Assembly: GCA_022013205.1 (NCBI GenBank)
Contig: JAKLQT010000125.1
Location: 1-16,317, forward strand
DNA length: 16,317 bases
From: Candidatus Omnitrophota bacterium
GTDB lineage: Bacteria > Omnitrophota > Gorgyraeia > B26-G9
Direction: 5' to 3'
Part shown: positions 1 to 7,132 of the stretch, piece after piece
Layout: the number at the start of each line of letters is the position of its first letter
Numbering within the stretch: the first letter of the stretch is position 1
The notes under the pieces: model-generated
The model's database searches: none
Told to the model about the DNA's origin: nothing
Seen by the model: only the letters and a program-made list of their open reading frames with translations
Made by a program: the position numbers and the translations under genes

Positions 1-130
1 AAAACCACAGATGAACACAGGGAAACACAGTCAAATGATAAATCTTTCATATTGCAATTTTGTCTTAGCAAAGTTTATAATTAACCCCACTCTTAAACCA
101 GAAATTCTTTCTCTGTGTTTACCTGTGGTT
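1..130. repeat. Imperfect inverted repeat at the window edge
   Basis: The left arm (3-22, AACCACAGATGAACACAGGG) and the right arm (111-130) are reverse complements at 17 of 20 positions. They enclose about 88 bases of AT-rich sequence. The left arm also carries the hexamer ACACAG twice (15-20 and 25-30). Runs of this ACCACAG/ACACAG type recur between genes in many environmental bacterial genomes, so a dispersed intergenic repeat or a small MITE-like fold-back element is the likeliest reading. A transcript would form a long-loop hairpin, but no U-run follows on either strand, so it is not a canonical terminator. The left arm begins at the window edge and may be cut. Confidence 0.6.
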
Positions 131-516
131 GTCGAGTAGGCGCAATATGGTTGTTATACGTAGACATCCTTTGTATTCCCTTTTTCTTCTCCCTTTCGGT
201 TTGAGAAGTGTCACATCATTCTGTCTTATATCTCAACTTCAGCGCCCCTCACTCAGGAACACCTCCTAACGCGAGGGCATATTCCGTCTATCCCCGGGGA
301 CTTATTCCTTTTCAGCTCCCAGAAACATTCTTTATGGAAATACATAGGCTCTCCCGAGTTCATAATTATTCCTTTTGACATCTTGACACGGTCTTAGACC
401 CCGTCGGGTTCTTGTATCCTCGCCTTTCTTTTCGGTTACAAGACTTCTGCCTGTTTCCAGTAACCAGCGATCAGTTTTTCCCATGAGCTATGCAATCTGC
501 TTTCGACCTTGTGTCC
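131..516. other. Intergenic stretch with small palindromes and no convincing gene
   Basis: This stretch lies downstream of the exonuclease gene. It holds an almost perfect palindrome at 385-405 around GGTCTTAGACC. It also holds a 6-base inverted repeat CTTGTA/TACAAG (411-416 with 437-442), a CTTCTC/GAGAAG pair (186-191 with 203-208) and one short minus-strand reading frame listed separately. The segment around 455-500 contains CCAGTAACCAGCGATCAG and ATGAGCTATGC words like those in other gaps of the window. I see no tRNA, no rRNA fragment and no GC-rich hairpin followed by a T-run that would end the minus-strand transcript. Confidence 0.5.
253..381 (-). CDS. Possible small protein or gene remnant, 36-42 residues, function unknown
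   Basis: This frame would encode 42 residues from the ATG at 381, or 36 from the in-frame ATG at 363. The inner ATG is the better start, because AAAGGA lies seven bases upstream of it and the outer ATG has no visible ribosome binding site. The peptide is rich in charged residues. It includes the segment KRNKSPGIDGI (residues 24-34 of the longer form), which loosely resembles the K-G-x-PGIDG stretch near the N terminus of group II intron reverse transcriptases. It stops eight residues later with no further similarity. It may be a real small protein, a decayed reverse transcriptase fragment, or chance. I assign no function. Confidence 0.2.
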   Translation of the reverse strand: MSKGIIMNSGEPMYFHKECFWELKRNKSPGIDGICPRVRRCS

Positions 517-1212
517 TTAGTAACCTTTAGTAACTTTTTTCCCGGGTTTAATATATTTTTCCCAGGTAAGATACACCTGTTTTGTTGCCCTTACGTCCCG
601 CAGGCAGTATCTCGCGATATCCGTAGTTTTCTGAGCCTGGAATAAATCGCCCACCATTGCTCCGCTTATACCTTCTTGTTTCGGGCTCCTGATCCCAAAC
701 GCCTGACTTACCATATGCAGGCTGAAATGACGCCGCATTGCCCCGTAGCAAGTAAGCTGGTCATATAGATCAACATGCGTCTTAGAATCATATCTATAAG
801 GCATGAGATCTCTAGTCGGCTTGACCTTTAGCGCGGCACTGCGGATCATAATATATGGGCAGTCAAAACCGCGCCCATTATAGGTAATAAACTGGCTGCA
901 ATCGCTGATTTTATCCCAGAAATTCTCCAGGATTTCTTTTTCGCTGCACACAATATATTCGCCGTTACCTTCGCGAAAGCTGCCTGTTGCTCCATCTCGG
1001 CTTTGAAAAAAAACCACCCCTTCATCACTGTGTACATCAACCATTGCGATAGCTACAATCTTGCCGGTTACAGGAGACAGTCCCAGCCCGTCCCGAACTT
1101 CCTGATTTTCCTCTTCAGTTTGCGCATTCTTAAGTAGAAGCTCCTGCGTATCAGTATCATAAGAATCAAAATCATCACCAACAGTTTCAATATCAAAAAC
1201 AATTTTTGACAT
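517..1212 (-). CDS. PolB-like 3'-5' exonuclease (DEDDy, RNase H-like fold)
   Basis: The protein has 231 residues and is predicted to cut nucleotides from 3' ends with a two-metal site. The three exonuclease motifs of the DEDD superfamily are visible. Motif I is FDIET with D7 and E9. Motif II is TYNGRGFDCPY with N112, F116 and D117. Motif III is ARYCLRDV with Y202 and D206, the DEDDy form. HVDLYDQL at 146-153 is also typical of the family described as related to the exonuclease domain of DNA polymerase B. There is no polymerase domain, so it is a stand-alone nuclease, likely cytoplasmic. GAAGGA upstream of 1212 supports the start. The last residues (KKVTKGY) are encoded by a duplicated GTTACTAA word shared with intergenic repeats. 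It is the last clear gene of the run and its physiological substrate is unknown. Confidence 0.85.
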   Translation of the reverse strand: MSKIVFDIETVGDDFDSYDTDTQELLLKNAQTEEENQEVRDGLGLSPVTGKIVAIAMVDVHSDEGVVFFQSRDGATGSFREGNGEYIVCSEKEILENFWDKISDCSQFITYNGRGFDCPYIMIRSAALKVKPTRDLMPYRYDSKTHVDLYDQLTCYGAMRRHFSLHMVSQAFGIRSPKQEGISGAMVGDLFQAQKTTDIARYCLRDVRATKQVYLTWEKYIKPGKKVTKGY

Positions 1213-1275
1213 AGCCTATTTTCCTTCTTTGTTATATTTGCTTTTTCTTGTAACCTATGAGCTATCAGCCATCAG
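1213..1275. repeat. Short intergenic repeat between aconitase and exonuclease genes
   Basis: The 63-base gap reads on the minus strand as AGCTGATGGCTGATAGCTCA followed by TAGGTTACAAG (about 1238-1275). GCTGATGG/GCTGATAGC is a tandem pair of 8-base words. The same vocabulary (GGTTAC, AGCTCAT) appears at about 455-500 and, as GTAACCAG units, before rplX. The ribosome binding site of the exonuclease gene (GAAGGA) lies at the downstream end of this gap. Confidence 0.5.
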
Positions 1276-3231
1276 CTATTGACCATTATTGGCATACATT
1301 CTTTTAGTATAATTGAGCAAACCGCCTGCTTTGATGATCTCTTTTTGCCTGTAGGAAAGATTATAACCCATCTTTATTTTCTTATTTTTGGTTTTGATCT
1401 CAATGGTTATACTCTTGCCCTCATCAAGGCTTGCTGTTAAATCCGACATCTGTATCTGGTCTTCCGCGTCCAGAACATCATAGTCATTCGGATTTAAAAA
1501 AACAAGAGGAAGAATACCGAAATTCACCAGGTTTGCCGCATGAATACGTTCCAGAGATTTAGCCAGCACAGCCTTTACTCCCAGATACATGGGGCACAGC
1601 GCCGCGTGCTCACGGCTGGACCCCTGTCCGTAGCTATCTCCGGCAACTATAAAAACAGCCTGGTTTTTTTCTTTCAAAGCTTTAGCCCTATGGGCAAAAC
1701 AAGGATCCACTCCTTCAAAAACAAACCCTGAATACTTTTCAATATTGGAACGGAACTTAAGCCTTGGGCCTGCGGGCATGATATGGTCAGTAGTTATTTT
1801 ATCTCCTACCTTGATTACAATTTGTCCTTTAAGCTCCTGGGCAAGGGGAGAATTCTGCGGCAGCTGCCCGATGTTAGGGCCGCGGAAAATCTCTTCTTTT
1901 TCGCGCAGCTTTTCGGTTGGAATAATCATACTGTCATCGACATCAAATTTTTCCGGCGATGTAATTTGAGGAAATTCATCGGCCTTTTTACTTAAGGGGT
2001 CGACAAAAACGCCATTAATAGCACACAATGCGGCGGTTTCCACAGACACAAGATAAATTCCCGCGGATGCTGTACCGCTTCTTCCTTCAAAATTCCTATT
2101 ATTAGTACGCACAGATACGGCGTTTGTTTTCGGCGCCTGGCCGCAGCCGATGCAAAACCCGCAGGTACTTTCCATAATTCTGGCGCCGCACTCAATCATA
2201 TTCGCCAGGATCCCGTTCTTCGCAATCATGGTAAACACCTGTCTTGAACCCGGAGCTATGCCTAACGATATATCCGGGTGCACTTTTTTACCCTTGAGGA
2301 TTTTTCCCGCAATCATCATGTCCCTCAGGGAAGAATTTGTGCAGCTGCCGATTTCAACCTGATCGACTTTTCTGCCTGCTATTTCGCTCACAGGAACTAC
2401 ATTACCCGGTGAATGCGGCAAAGCTGCCATAGGCACCACCTGGGATAAATTTATCTGTTTGAGGCCATCGTATTGCGCGCCCTCATCCGCCTTTAATTCC
2501 TGATAGTCAGCTATCCGGTTCTGCGCAAATAAAAATTCTTTGGTGATTTCATCTGAAGGGAAAATACTGGTAGTTACGCCGGTTTCCGCACCCATATTTG
2601 TTATTGTCGCACGCTCCGGAACACTTAAGTGTTTGAGCCCTTCCCCGCAATATTCCAGCACCTTATTTACATTACCCTTTGTCGAGAGAATCCTCAGTAC
2701 ATGCAGTATAACATCCTTAGCCGAGACCCATTTGCGCAGCTTTCCGGTCAACTCTATTTTAATAACCCGCGGGGCTGTAAGATAAAACAATCCCCCTGCC
2801 ATGGCCACAGCCACATCAAGTCCTCCTGCTCCGATAGCAATCATGCCGATACCGCCGCCTGTAGGAGTATGTGAATCACTGCCAAGCAGGGTCTTGCCAG
2901 GTTTGCCAAACCTCTCCAGGTGTACCTGATGACATATACCGTTGCCCGGACGGGAAAACTTTACTCCGTATTTTGCCGCAACACTCTGTAAATATTTGTG
3001 GTCATCCGCGTTTTCAAATCCCAACTGCTGAGTATTATGATCCACATAACTGACAGATAGTTCAGTCTTGACTTTTTTAATTCCCATCAATTCAAACTGC
3101 AGATAAGCCATCGTTCCCGTTGCATCCTGAGTTAAGGTCTGATCGATTTTTATACCGATTTCCTCTCCGGCAAGCAGCTTCCCTTCTACAAGATGCTTTC
3201 TTAAAATCTTATAAGTTAAATTATCCGCCAT
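1276..3231 (-). CDS. acn: Aconitate hydratase, Aquifex-type single-chain form
   Basis: This 651-residue enzyme interconverts citrate and isocitrate through cis-aconitate with a [4Fe-4S] cluster. The three cluster cysteines are C297 in IGSCTNSS, and C357 and C360 in TCGFCIG. Other landmarks are GSDSHTPTGGGIGM (117-130), APGSRQVF (326-333), NFEGRSGT (380-387) and, in the C-terminal swivel domain, GDSYGQGSSREHAAL (531-545), whose Ser and Arg residues bind substrate. It is shorter than AcnA or AcnB (about 850-900 residues) and matches the putative Aquifex-type aconitases in length. A fused swivel domain, and no separate small-subunit gene nearby, argue against 3-isopropylmalate dehydratase. AAGGGG upstream of 3231 supports the start. 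It lies 125 bases after mdh. Confidence 0.9.
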   Translation of the reverse strand: MADNLTYKILRKHLVEGKLLAGEEIGIKIDQTLTQDATGTMAYLQFELMGIKKVKTELSVSYVDHNTQQLGFENADDHKYLQSVAAKYGVKFSRPGNGICHQVHLERFGKPGKTLLGSDSHTPTGGGIGMIAIGAGGLDVAVAMAGGLFYLTAPRVIKIELTGKLRKWVSAKDVILHVLRILSTKGNVNKVLEYCGEGLKHLSVPERATITNMGAETGVTTSIFPSDEITKEFLFAQNRIADYQELKADEGAQYDGLKQINLSQVVPMAALPHSPGNVVPVSEIAGRKVDQVEIGSCTNSSLRDMMIAGKILKGKKVHPDISLGIAPGSRQVFTMIAKNGILANMIECGARIMESTCGFCIGCGQAPKTNAVSVRTNNRNFEGRSGTASAGIYLVSVETAALCAINGVFVDPLSKKADEFPQITSPEKFDVDDSMIIPTEKLREKEEIFRGPNIGQLPQNSPLAQELKGQIVIKVGDKITTDHIMPAGPRLKFRSNIEKYSGFVFEGVDPCFAHRAKALKEKNQAVFIVAGDSYGQGSSREHAALCPMYLGVKAVLAKSLERIHAANLVNFGILPLVFLNPNDYDVLDAEDQIQMSDLTASLDEGKSITIEIKTKNKKIKMGYNLSYRQKEIIKAGGLLNYTKRMYANNGQ

Positions 3232-3287
3232 ACCCTTTCCCCTTCAACTCATGTGTTTATCCCAATTATAATTTATTACTTCCGTAG

Positions 3288-3316
3288 TTCCCTGATTATT
3301 TACAATAAACAGGGAA
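3288..3316 (-). other. Hairpin in the mdh-aconitase gap
   Basis: On the minus strand TTCCCTG and CAGGGAA (7 pairs) flank a further 5-pair TTATT/AATAA stem with a 3-base loop, interrupted by one mismatch. It lies about 40 bases after the mdh stop and about 57 bases before the aconitase start. No U-run follows, so it is not a textbook terminator; it could be a 3'-end stabiliser, an attenuator or an operator. A TATAAT word sits just downstream at 3265-3270, but no convincing -35 element goes with it. Confidence 0.5.
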
Positions 3317-3356
3317 AATAATGCAAACGTAATTAACGCGATTTTCAGAATGAATC

Positions 3357-4274
3357 TCATGCAAGATTAGCCGCTGCTTCTTTTATGAATTTCGCGGAAT
3401 TTAACAATTTTTCCTTTTCTTCAACCTTCAAATCAAGCTCAATGATCTCTTCAACTCCCCTGCTACCCAGTCTAGCCGGGACTCCAATACAAGTATCTTC
3501 TATGCCATATTCACCATTACAATACACGCAAGCAGGAACAACTATATTTTCGCTTCCAATAATTGCTTTTACCATTTTGAACGCTGCTGCAGACGGCGCG
3601 TAATACGCGCTGCCCTGCCCTAAGCAGGCCACGATCTGGGCCCCTCGCTGAGCAGTTGCCAGCGATAAATCACGGCAGCGTTCAGCTGATACGATCTGGG
3701 TCAACGGCTTACCGGAGACCTTAGAAAATCCGGCAAGAGGTATCATATCTTTAGAATGCGCGCCTATAACCAGTGCCTCTACACTTGTAACCGGTACATC
3801 TAAATGCTCAGCTATAAGATTAGCAAACCTTGCCGAATCAAGCACTCCCCCCATACCAATTACTTTTTGCGGAGAAAATTTACTTAAGTGAAGAGCAAGG
3901 TTAGTGAGAATATCTAAAGGGTTGGTAACCATGACAATGATTGAATCGGGAGCATTTTCCGCTATTGAATAGATAACTTTTTTTATTATCGCTGCGTTTT
4001 TTTTTAACAGATCCTCTCTAGTCATTCCCGGCACACGGGCGAGACCTGCTGTTACAACAACCACGGTTGAATCCCGAATTTCATTATAATCGCTGGTGCC
4101 TGATATCCTGTGGTTTTTACTTGTGATAGAACGCGCATCAGACAGGTCAAACCCTTTACCTTTGGCAAGGCCTTCTGCTATATCAAGCAAAACCACATCC
4201 GCAAGGCCTGCTTCAGAGATACGCTGAGCAAGTGTTCCTCCGACATTCCCTGCGCCGATGATACTAACCTTCAT
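3357..4274 (-). CDS. mdh: Malate dehydrogenase, LDH-like type
   Basis: This 305-residue NAD-dependent enzyme interconverts malate and oxaloacetate. The Rossmann-fold loop GAGNVGG is at 7-13. The mobile loop reads ARVPGMTRED with R80 and R86; Arg at the first position indicates malate rather than lactate specificity, since lactate dehydrogenases usually have Gln. N118 in VTNPLD, D146 and R149 in GVLDSARF and the catalytic H173 in GAHSKDM complete the active site. The length is normal. AAGGAG ends ten bases before the ATG. It follows the aspartate-type aminotransferase gene after 85 bases and precedes aconitase, so the three enzymes share oxaloacetate metabolism. No promoter or terminator is evident in the gap before it. 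Confidence 0.93.
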   Translation of the reverse strand: MKVSIIGAGNVGGTLAQRISEAGLADVVLLDIAEGLAKGKGFDLSDARSITSKNHRISGTSDYNEIRDSTVVVVTAGLARVPGMTREDLLKKNAAIIKKVIYSIAENAPDSIIVMVTNPLDILTNLALHLSKFSPQKVIGMGGVLDSARFANLIAEHLDVPVTSVEALVIGAHSKDMIPLAGFSKVSGKPLTQIVSAERCRDLSLATAQRGAQIVACLGQGSAYYAPSAAAFKMVKAIIGSENIVVPACVYCNGEYGIEDTCIGVPARLGSRGVEEIIELDLKVEEKEKLLNSAKFIKEAAANLA

Positions 4275-4359
4275 TGATCTCTCCTTATCGCAAGCATGCT
4301 GTTTTTATTGTCTGGCGGGTTATGGTCTTTGAGGGTGTCCTGTTCTGATTATTCTTTGC

Positions 4360-5523
4360 TTAAATCAGCTTGACCCATTTACTTATTCTGTCTAATCCCT
4401 TTTCAATTTGTTCGGTGCTTGTAGCGAAACTCAGCCGTATATAATGATCATCCCCAAAACCAATTCCGGGGATTACGGCAACCTGCGCTTCATCAAGAAG
4501 ACGCTGCGCAAATTCCAGAGAATTAAGTCCTGTTTTTGAAATATTGCAGAACACATAAAATGCTCCCTCTGGTTTAATGACACTTAATCCCTTAATTGCG
4601 TTAATGCGATCGACAATATAGTTGCGGCGTTTTACAAATTCCTTCTTCATTTTATCAATACATTCATCTGAGGATGTCAGGGCAGTTACTGCTGCGGCCT
4701 GCGCGATCGAATTCGGACACGACGTGGAATGATCCTGTAAATTGGATATTTTTAAAACCGCGTCCTTTGGCCCGGCCAGATAACCTATTCTCCAGCCTGT
4801 CATTGAATAAGCCTTAGAAAGCCCGTTAACCGTGAATGTCAGCGAAAGCATTTTTTCGTTAAGCGATGCAATGGATACATGCTCTGCTTTATCATATACC
4901 AGTTTTTCATAGATCTCGTCACTTATTACGCAAATCCCGTAATTGGCAGCAATATCCGCGATTTGCTTTAACTCTTCTTTAGTGTATACGCATCCGGTAG
5001 GGTTTGCGGGAGAATTGATTATTAAAGCCCTTGTTTTTTTCTTTATAGCTTTTTCAAACTGTTTCGCAGTTATCTTGAACTTATTCTTTTCCTCACCCAG
5101 AATAAAAACCGCTTTACCCTGGGCAACCTTTACCATCTCGGGATAGGACACCCAGTAAGGCACAGGAATAATAACCTCATCGCCTTTATCGCATATAGTC
5201 TGCAAGATACTGTAAAGAGAGTGTTTTGCTCCGTTAGAAACGACTATCTGGCTGGGGTCATATTGCAGATTATTGTCCCTTTTAAGCTTTTCCACGATCG
5301 CCTGCTTTAACTGCGGCATTCCCGCGGATGGAGTATACTTGGTAAAGCCCTCATTTATTGCTTTTATAGCACTTTTCTTTATATGCACAGGGGTATCAAA
5401 ATCAGGCTCACCCGCGCCAAAACTAACTACATCAACTCCGCTTTTTTTTAATTGCTTTGCTTTACTGGTAATCGCCAATGTAGGCGATGATGTCAGGCTT
5501 TGTACGCGGCAAGCAATTTTCAT
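4360..5523 (-). CDS. Class I PLP-dependent aminotransferase, aspartate-type
   Basis: The protein has 387 residues and most likely transfers the amino group between aspartate and 2-oxoglutarate, producing oxaloacetate and glutamate. Active-site features of the AspC/PatA (subgroup I-gamma) family are visible: FGAGEPDFDTP (35-45), W124, N174 in NPTG, D202 and Y205 in SDEIYE, K237 as the Schiff-base lysine in SKAYSMTGWRIG, R245, and R363 in YIRLSFA for the substrate carboxylate. Some relatives also act on prephenate, so substrate range cannot be fixed from sequence alone. It begins only three bases after the rplQ stop, with GGAA from the end of rplQ as a weak ribosome binding site. It therefore probably belongs to the ribosomal transcript. 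Confidence 0.9.
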   Translation of the reverse strand: MKIACRVQSLTSSPTLAITSKAKQLKKSGVDVVSFGAGEPDFDTPVHIKKSAIKAINEGFTKYTPSAGMPQLKQAIVEKLKRDNNLQYDPSQIVVSNGAKHSLYSILQTICDKGDEVIIPVPYWVSYPEMVKVAQGKAVFILGEEKNKFKITAKQFEKAIKKKTRALIINSPANPTGCVYTKEELKQIADIAANYGICVISDEIYEKLVYDKAEHVSIASLNEKMLSLTFTVNGLSKAYSMTGWRIGYLAGPKDAVLKISNLQDHSTSCPNSIAQAAAVTALTSSDECIDKMKKEFVKRRNYIVDRINAIKGLSVIKPEGAFYVFCNISKTGLNSLEFAQRLLDEAQVAVIPGIGFGDDHYIRLSFATSTEQIEKGLDRISKWVKLI

Positions 5524-5526
5524 TTT

Positions 5527-6114
5527 TTATTCCGGCTTATCCTTCTTTAAAAATTTTCTTAAACCTCCCAGAAATCCTTTTTTTCCTTCTTCTTTTGGCT
5601 CTTTTGCGGCTTTGGCCTCTTTAGATGTTTTAGATTCTGGGGAATCCTTTTCTTTTTCCTTTTTGGTTTCTTTCTTTTCTTTTACTTCTTTTTTCTCATC
5701 TTGTGCTGCTGCGGCCTTCTTAACTTTTTTCGGCTTTTTAGCTTTTGGTTCTTCCTTCTTGAGTTCAGTCAATTCAAGTATGACTAAAGAGGCATTATCG
5801 CCGCGCCTGTTGCCCAAATGAACAACGCGGGTATATCCGCCCGCGCGCGCGCTAAACCGAGGAGCAACTTCCGAAAACAACAATTTAACCAAGCTTTTAT
5901 CAGCTAAAACCTCAAAGGCCTGCCGCCTGGCAGCAAGGGTATCCTTCTTACCGATTGTAATAAGTTTTTCAAACAATCGACGAGATTCCTTGGCCAAAGT
6001 TAAAGTTGTCTTAATTCTTTCCTCTACAAGTAAACTTTTAACCTGATTACGTAGTACTGCCTTTCTATGTGCGCTTTGCCTGCTTAAACGTTTACTGTTT
6101 TTTCTGTGCCGCAT
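5527..6114 (-). CDS. rplQ: 50S ribosomal protein L17 with long Lys/Glu C-terminal tail
   Basis: L17 binds 23S rRNA near the exit tunnel of the large subunit. Residues 1-117 are the complete conserved domain, starting MRHRKNSKRLSR and ending at GNRRGDNASLVILELTEL. A tail of about 78 residues (118-195) follows. It is composed almost wholly of Lys, Glu, Ala, Ser and Pro and ends in GFLGGLRKFLKK, which could form a short amphipathic basic helix. The usual length is about 115-130 residues, though extended L17 proteins occur in several phyla. The tail is in frame with no sign of a shift. AAGGA lies upstream of 6114. It is the last ribosomal gene of the run, ten bases after rpoA. Confidence 0.95.
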   Translation of the reverse strand: MRHRKNSKRLSRQSAHRKAVLRNQVKSLLVEERIKTTLTLAKESRRLFEKLITIGKKDTLAARRQAFEVLADKSLVKLLFSEVAPRFSARAGGYTRVVHLGNRRGDNASLVILELTELKKEEPKAKKPKKVKKAAAAQDEKKEVKEKKETKKEKEKDSPESKTSKEAKAAKEPKEEGKKGFLGGLRKFLKKDKPE

Positions 6115-6124
6115 ATTATTATCC

Positions 6125-7108
6125 TTATTTTTTTAAAAGATCGTCAACCTTCATTCCAAACGATAACCCCATAGACAACAAAATGCTGTTTATCTCCGCA
6201 AGTGATTTTTTGCCAAAGTTGCGGTATTTAAGCATTTCCAGTTCCGTGCGGCGCACAACCTCGCCTACGGTTTTAAGGCGTGCCTCTTTAAGACAGTTCG
6301 CGCTTCTTACTGACAAGTCAAGCTCGCTAACATTCATTTTTAACTTTCCCATAAGCTCCTGATCTACTTCTGACTTTTCCTCTTCGATGACCTCTTCTTC
6401 AATATGTCCGAATTTCATAAAGATATCCAAATGTCTCTGCGCGATATTTGCCGCATGCAGCAATGCGTCTTTCGGAGAAATACTCCCATTGGTCCAGATC
6501 TCAAGTATAAGACGGTCATAGTCAGTGATCTGTCCAACCCTGGCATTTACAACATTGAAATTTACTTTTGTTACAGGCGTAAAGATCGAATCGATATTGA
6601 TCACTCCTATTGATTTACTTTCGGCATTGCCCAGCCGCTCTGCAGGCACATAGCCTCTCCCCTTACCTACAGTAAACTCCATGTTCAATTTGCTGTTTTT
6701 GCTCAAGGTCGCGATATGCGCCTCAGGATTGACAACCTCCATCGTTTCATCAACGATCAGATCCGCCGCTGTAACCTCACCCTCTTTACCTGCCTTAAGG
6801 TAAATAGTTTTCTGCGCGCTGCCATGCACTTTTAAAACAATCTTCTTTAAGTTAAGAATTATCTGAGCCACATCTTCCATAACCCCTTCGATTGTAGAAA
6901 ACTCATGCAAAGCGCCTTCAATCTTAACCGACGTGATCGCCGCCCCTTCAATAGAAGAAAGCAATACCCTCCTTAATGTGTTCCCGATAGTTATACCATA
7001 TCCGCGTTCAAAAGGTTCCGCGTCAAATTTACCGTAAGTATCACTCAGCGTGCTTTCATCGCAAACTATACTCTTTGGCATCTGAAAATCTTTCCACCTG
7101 GCTCCCAT
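6125..7108 (-). CDS. rpoA: DNA-directed RNA polymerase subunit alpha
   Basis: Alpha dimerises to start RNA polymerase assembly and contacts upstream promoter DNA and activators. With the start chosen here it has 327 residues. The N-terminal assembly domain (about 1-235) contains FERGYGITIGNTLRRVLLSS (33-52). An acidic linker (EEEVIEEEKSE, about 237-247) leads to the C-terminal domain (about 255-320), where R268 in SVRSANCLK corresponds to the DNA-binding Arg265 of E. coli. The frame is open to a TTG at 7130-7132 directly after rpsD. However, GAGGAGG lies eight bases before the ATG at 7108, so that ATG is the start. Spacing to rplQ is ten bases. Confidence 0.97.
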   Translation of the reverse strand: MGARWKDFQMPKSIVCDESTLSDTYGKFDAEPFERGYGITIGNTLRRVLLSSIEGAAITSVKIEGALHEFSTIEGVMEDVAQIILNLKKIVLKVHGSAQKTIYLKAGKEGEVTAADLIVDETMEVVNPEAHIATLSKNSKLNMEFTVGKGRGYVPAERLGNAESKSIGVINIDSIFTPVTKVNFNVVNARVGQITDYDRLILEIWTNGSISPKDALLHAANIAQRHLDIFMKFGHIEEEVIEEEKSEVDQELMGKLKMNVSELDLSVRSANCLKEARLKTVGEVVRRTELEMLKYRNFGKKSLAEINSILLSMGLSFGMKVDDLLKK

Positions 7109-7132
7109 ATAAAATACCTCCTCAAAAATCAA

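Noticed and set aside
131..516. tRNA, riboswitch or factor-independent terminator downstream of the exonuclease gene
   Set aside because: I could not find a T-arm-like GGTTCGANTCC in a cloverleaf context or a riboswitch core known to me. The palindromes present (385-405, 411-442, 186-208) are not followed by T-runs.
1276..3231. 3-isopropylmalate dehydratase or homoaconitase instead of aconitase
   Set aside because: The swivel domain is fused in one 651-residue chain and the segments match Aquifex-type aconitase. No separate small-subunit gene or leucine/lysine pathway genes are nearby. Substrate specificity is still not proven by sequence.
3357..4274. Lactate dehydrogenase
   Set aside because: The substrate loop reads ARVPGMTR with Arg where lactate dehydrogenases have Gln, so malate dehydrogenase fits better.
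5273..5821. Long plus-strand open frame (about 180 codons) opposite the aminotransferase and the L17 tail
   Set aside because: It is the mirror of the Lys/Glu-rich codons of rplQ and of conserved aminotransferase sequence. The translation is Phe/Ser-rich low complexity with no recognisable domain.
7109..7132. rpoA starting at the TTG directly after rpsD
   Set aside because: The eight extra codons consist largely of the GAGGAGG ribosome binding site of the ATG at 7108. That ATG gives the expected protein.
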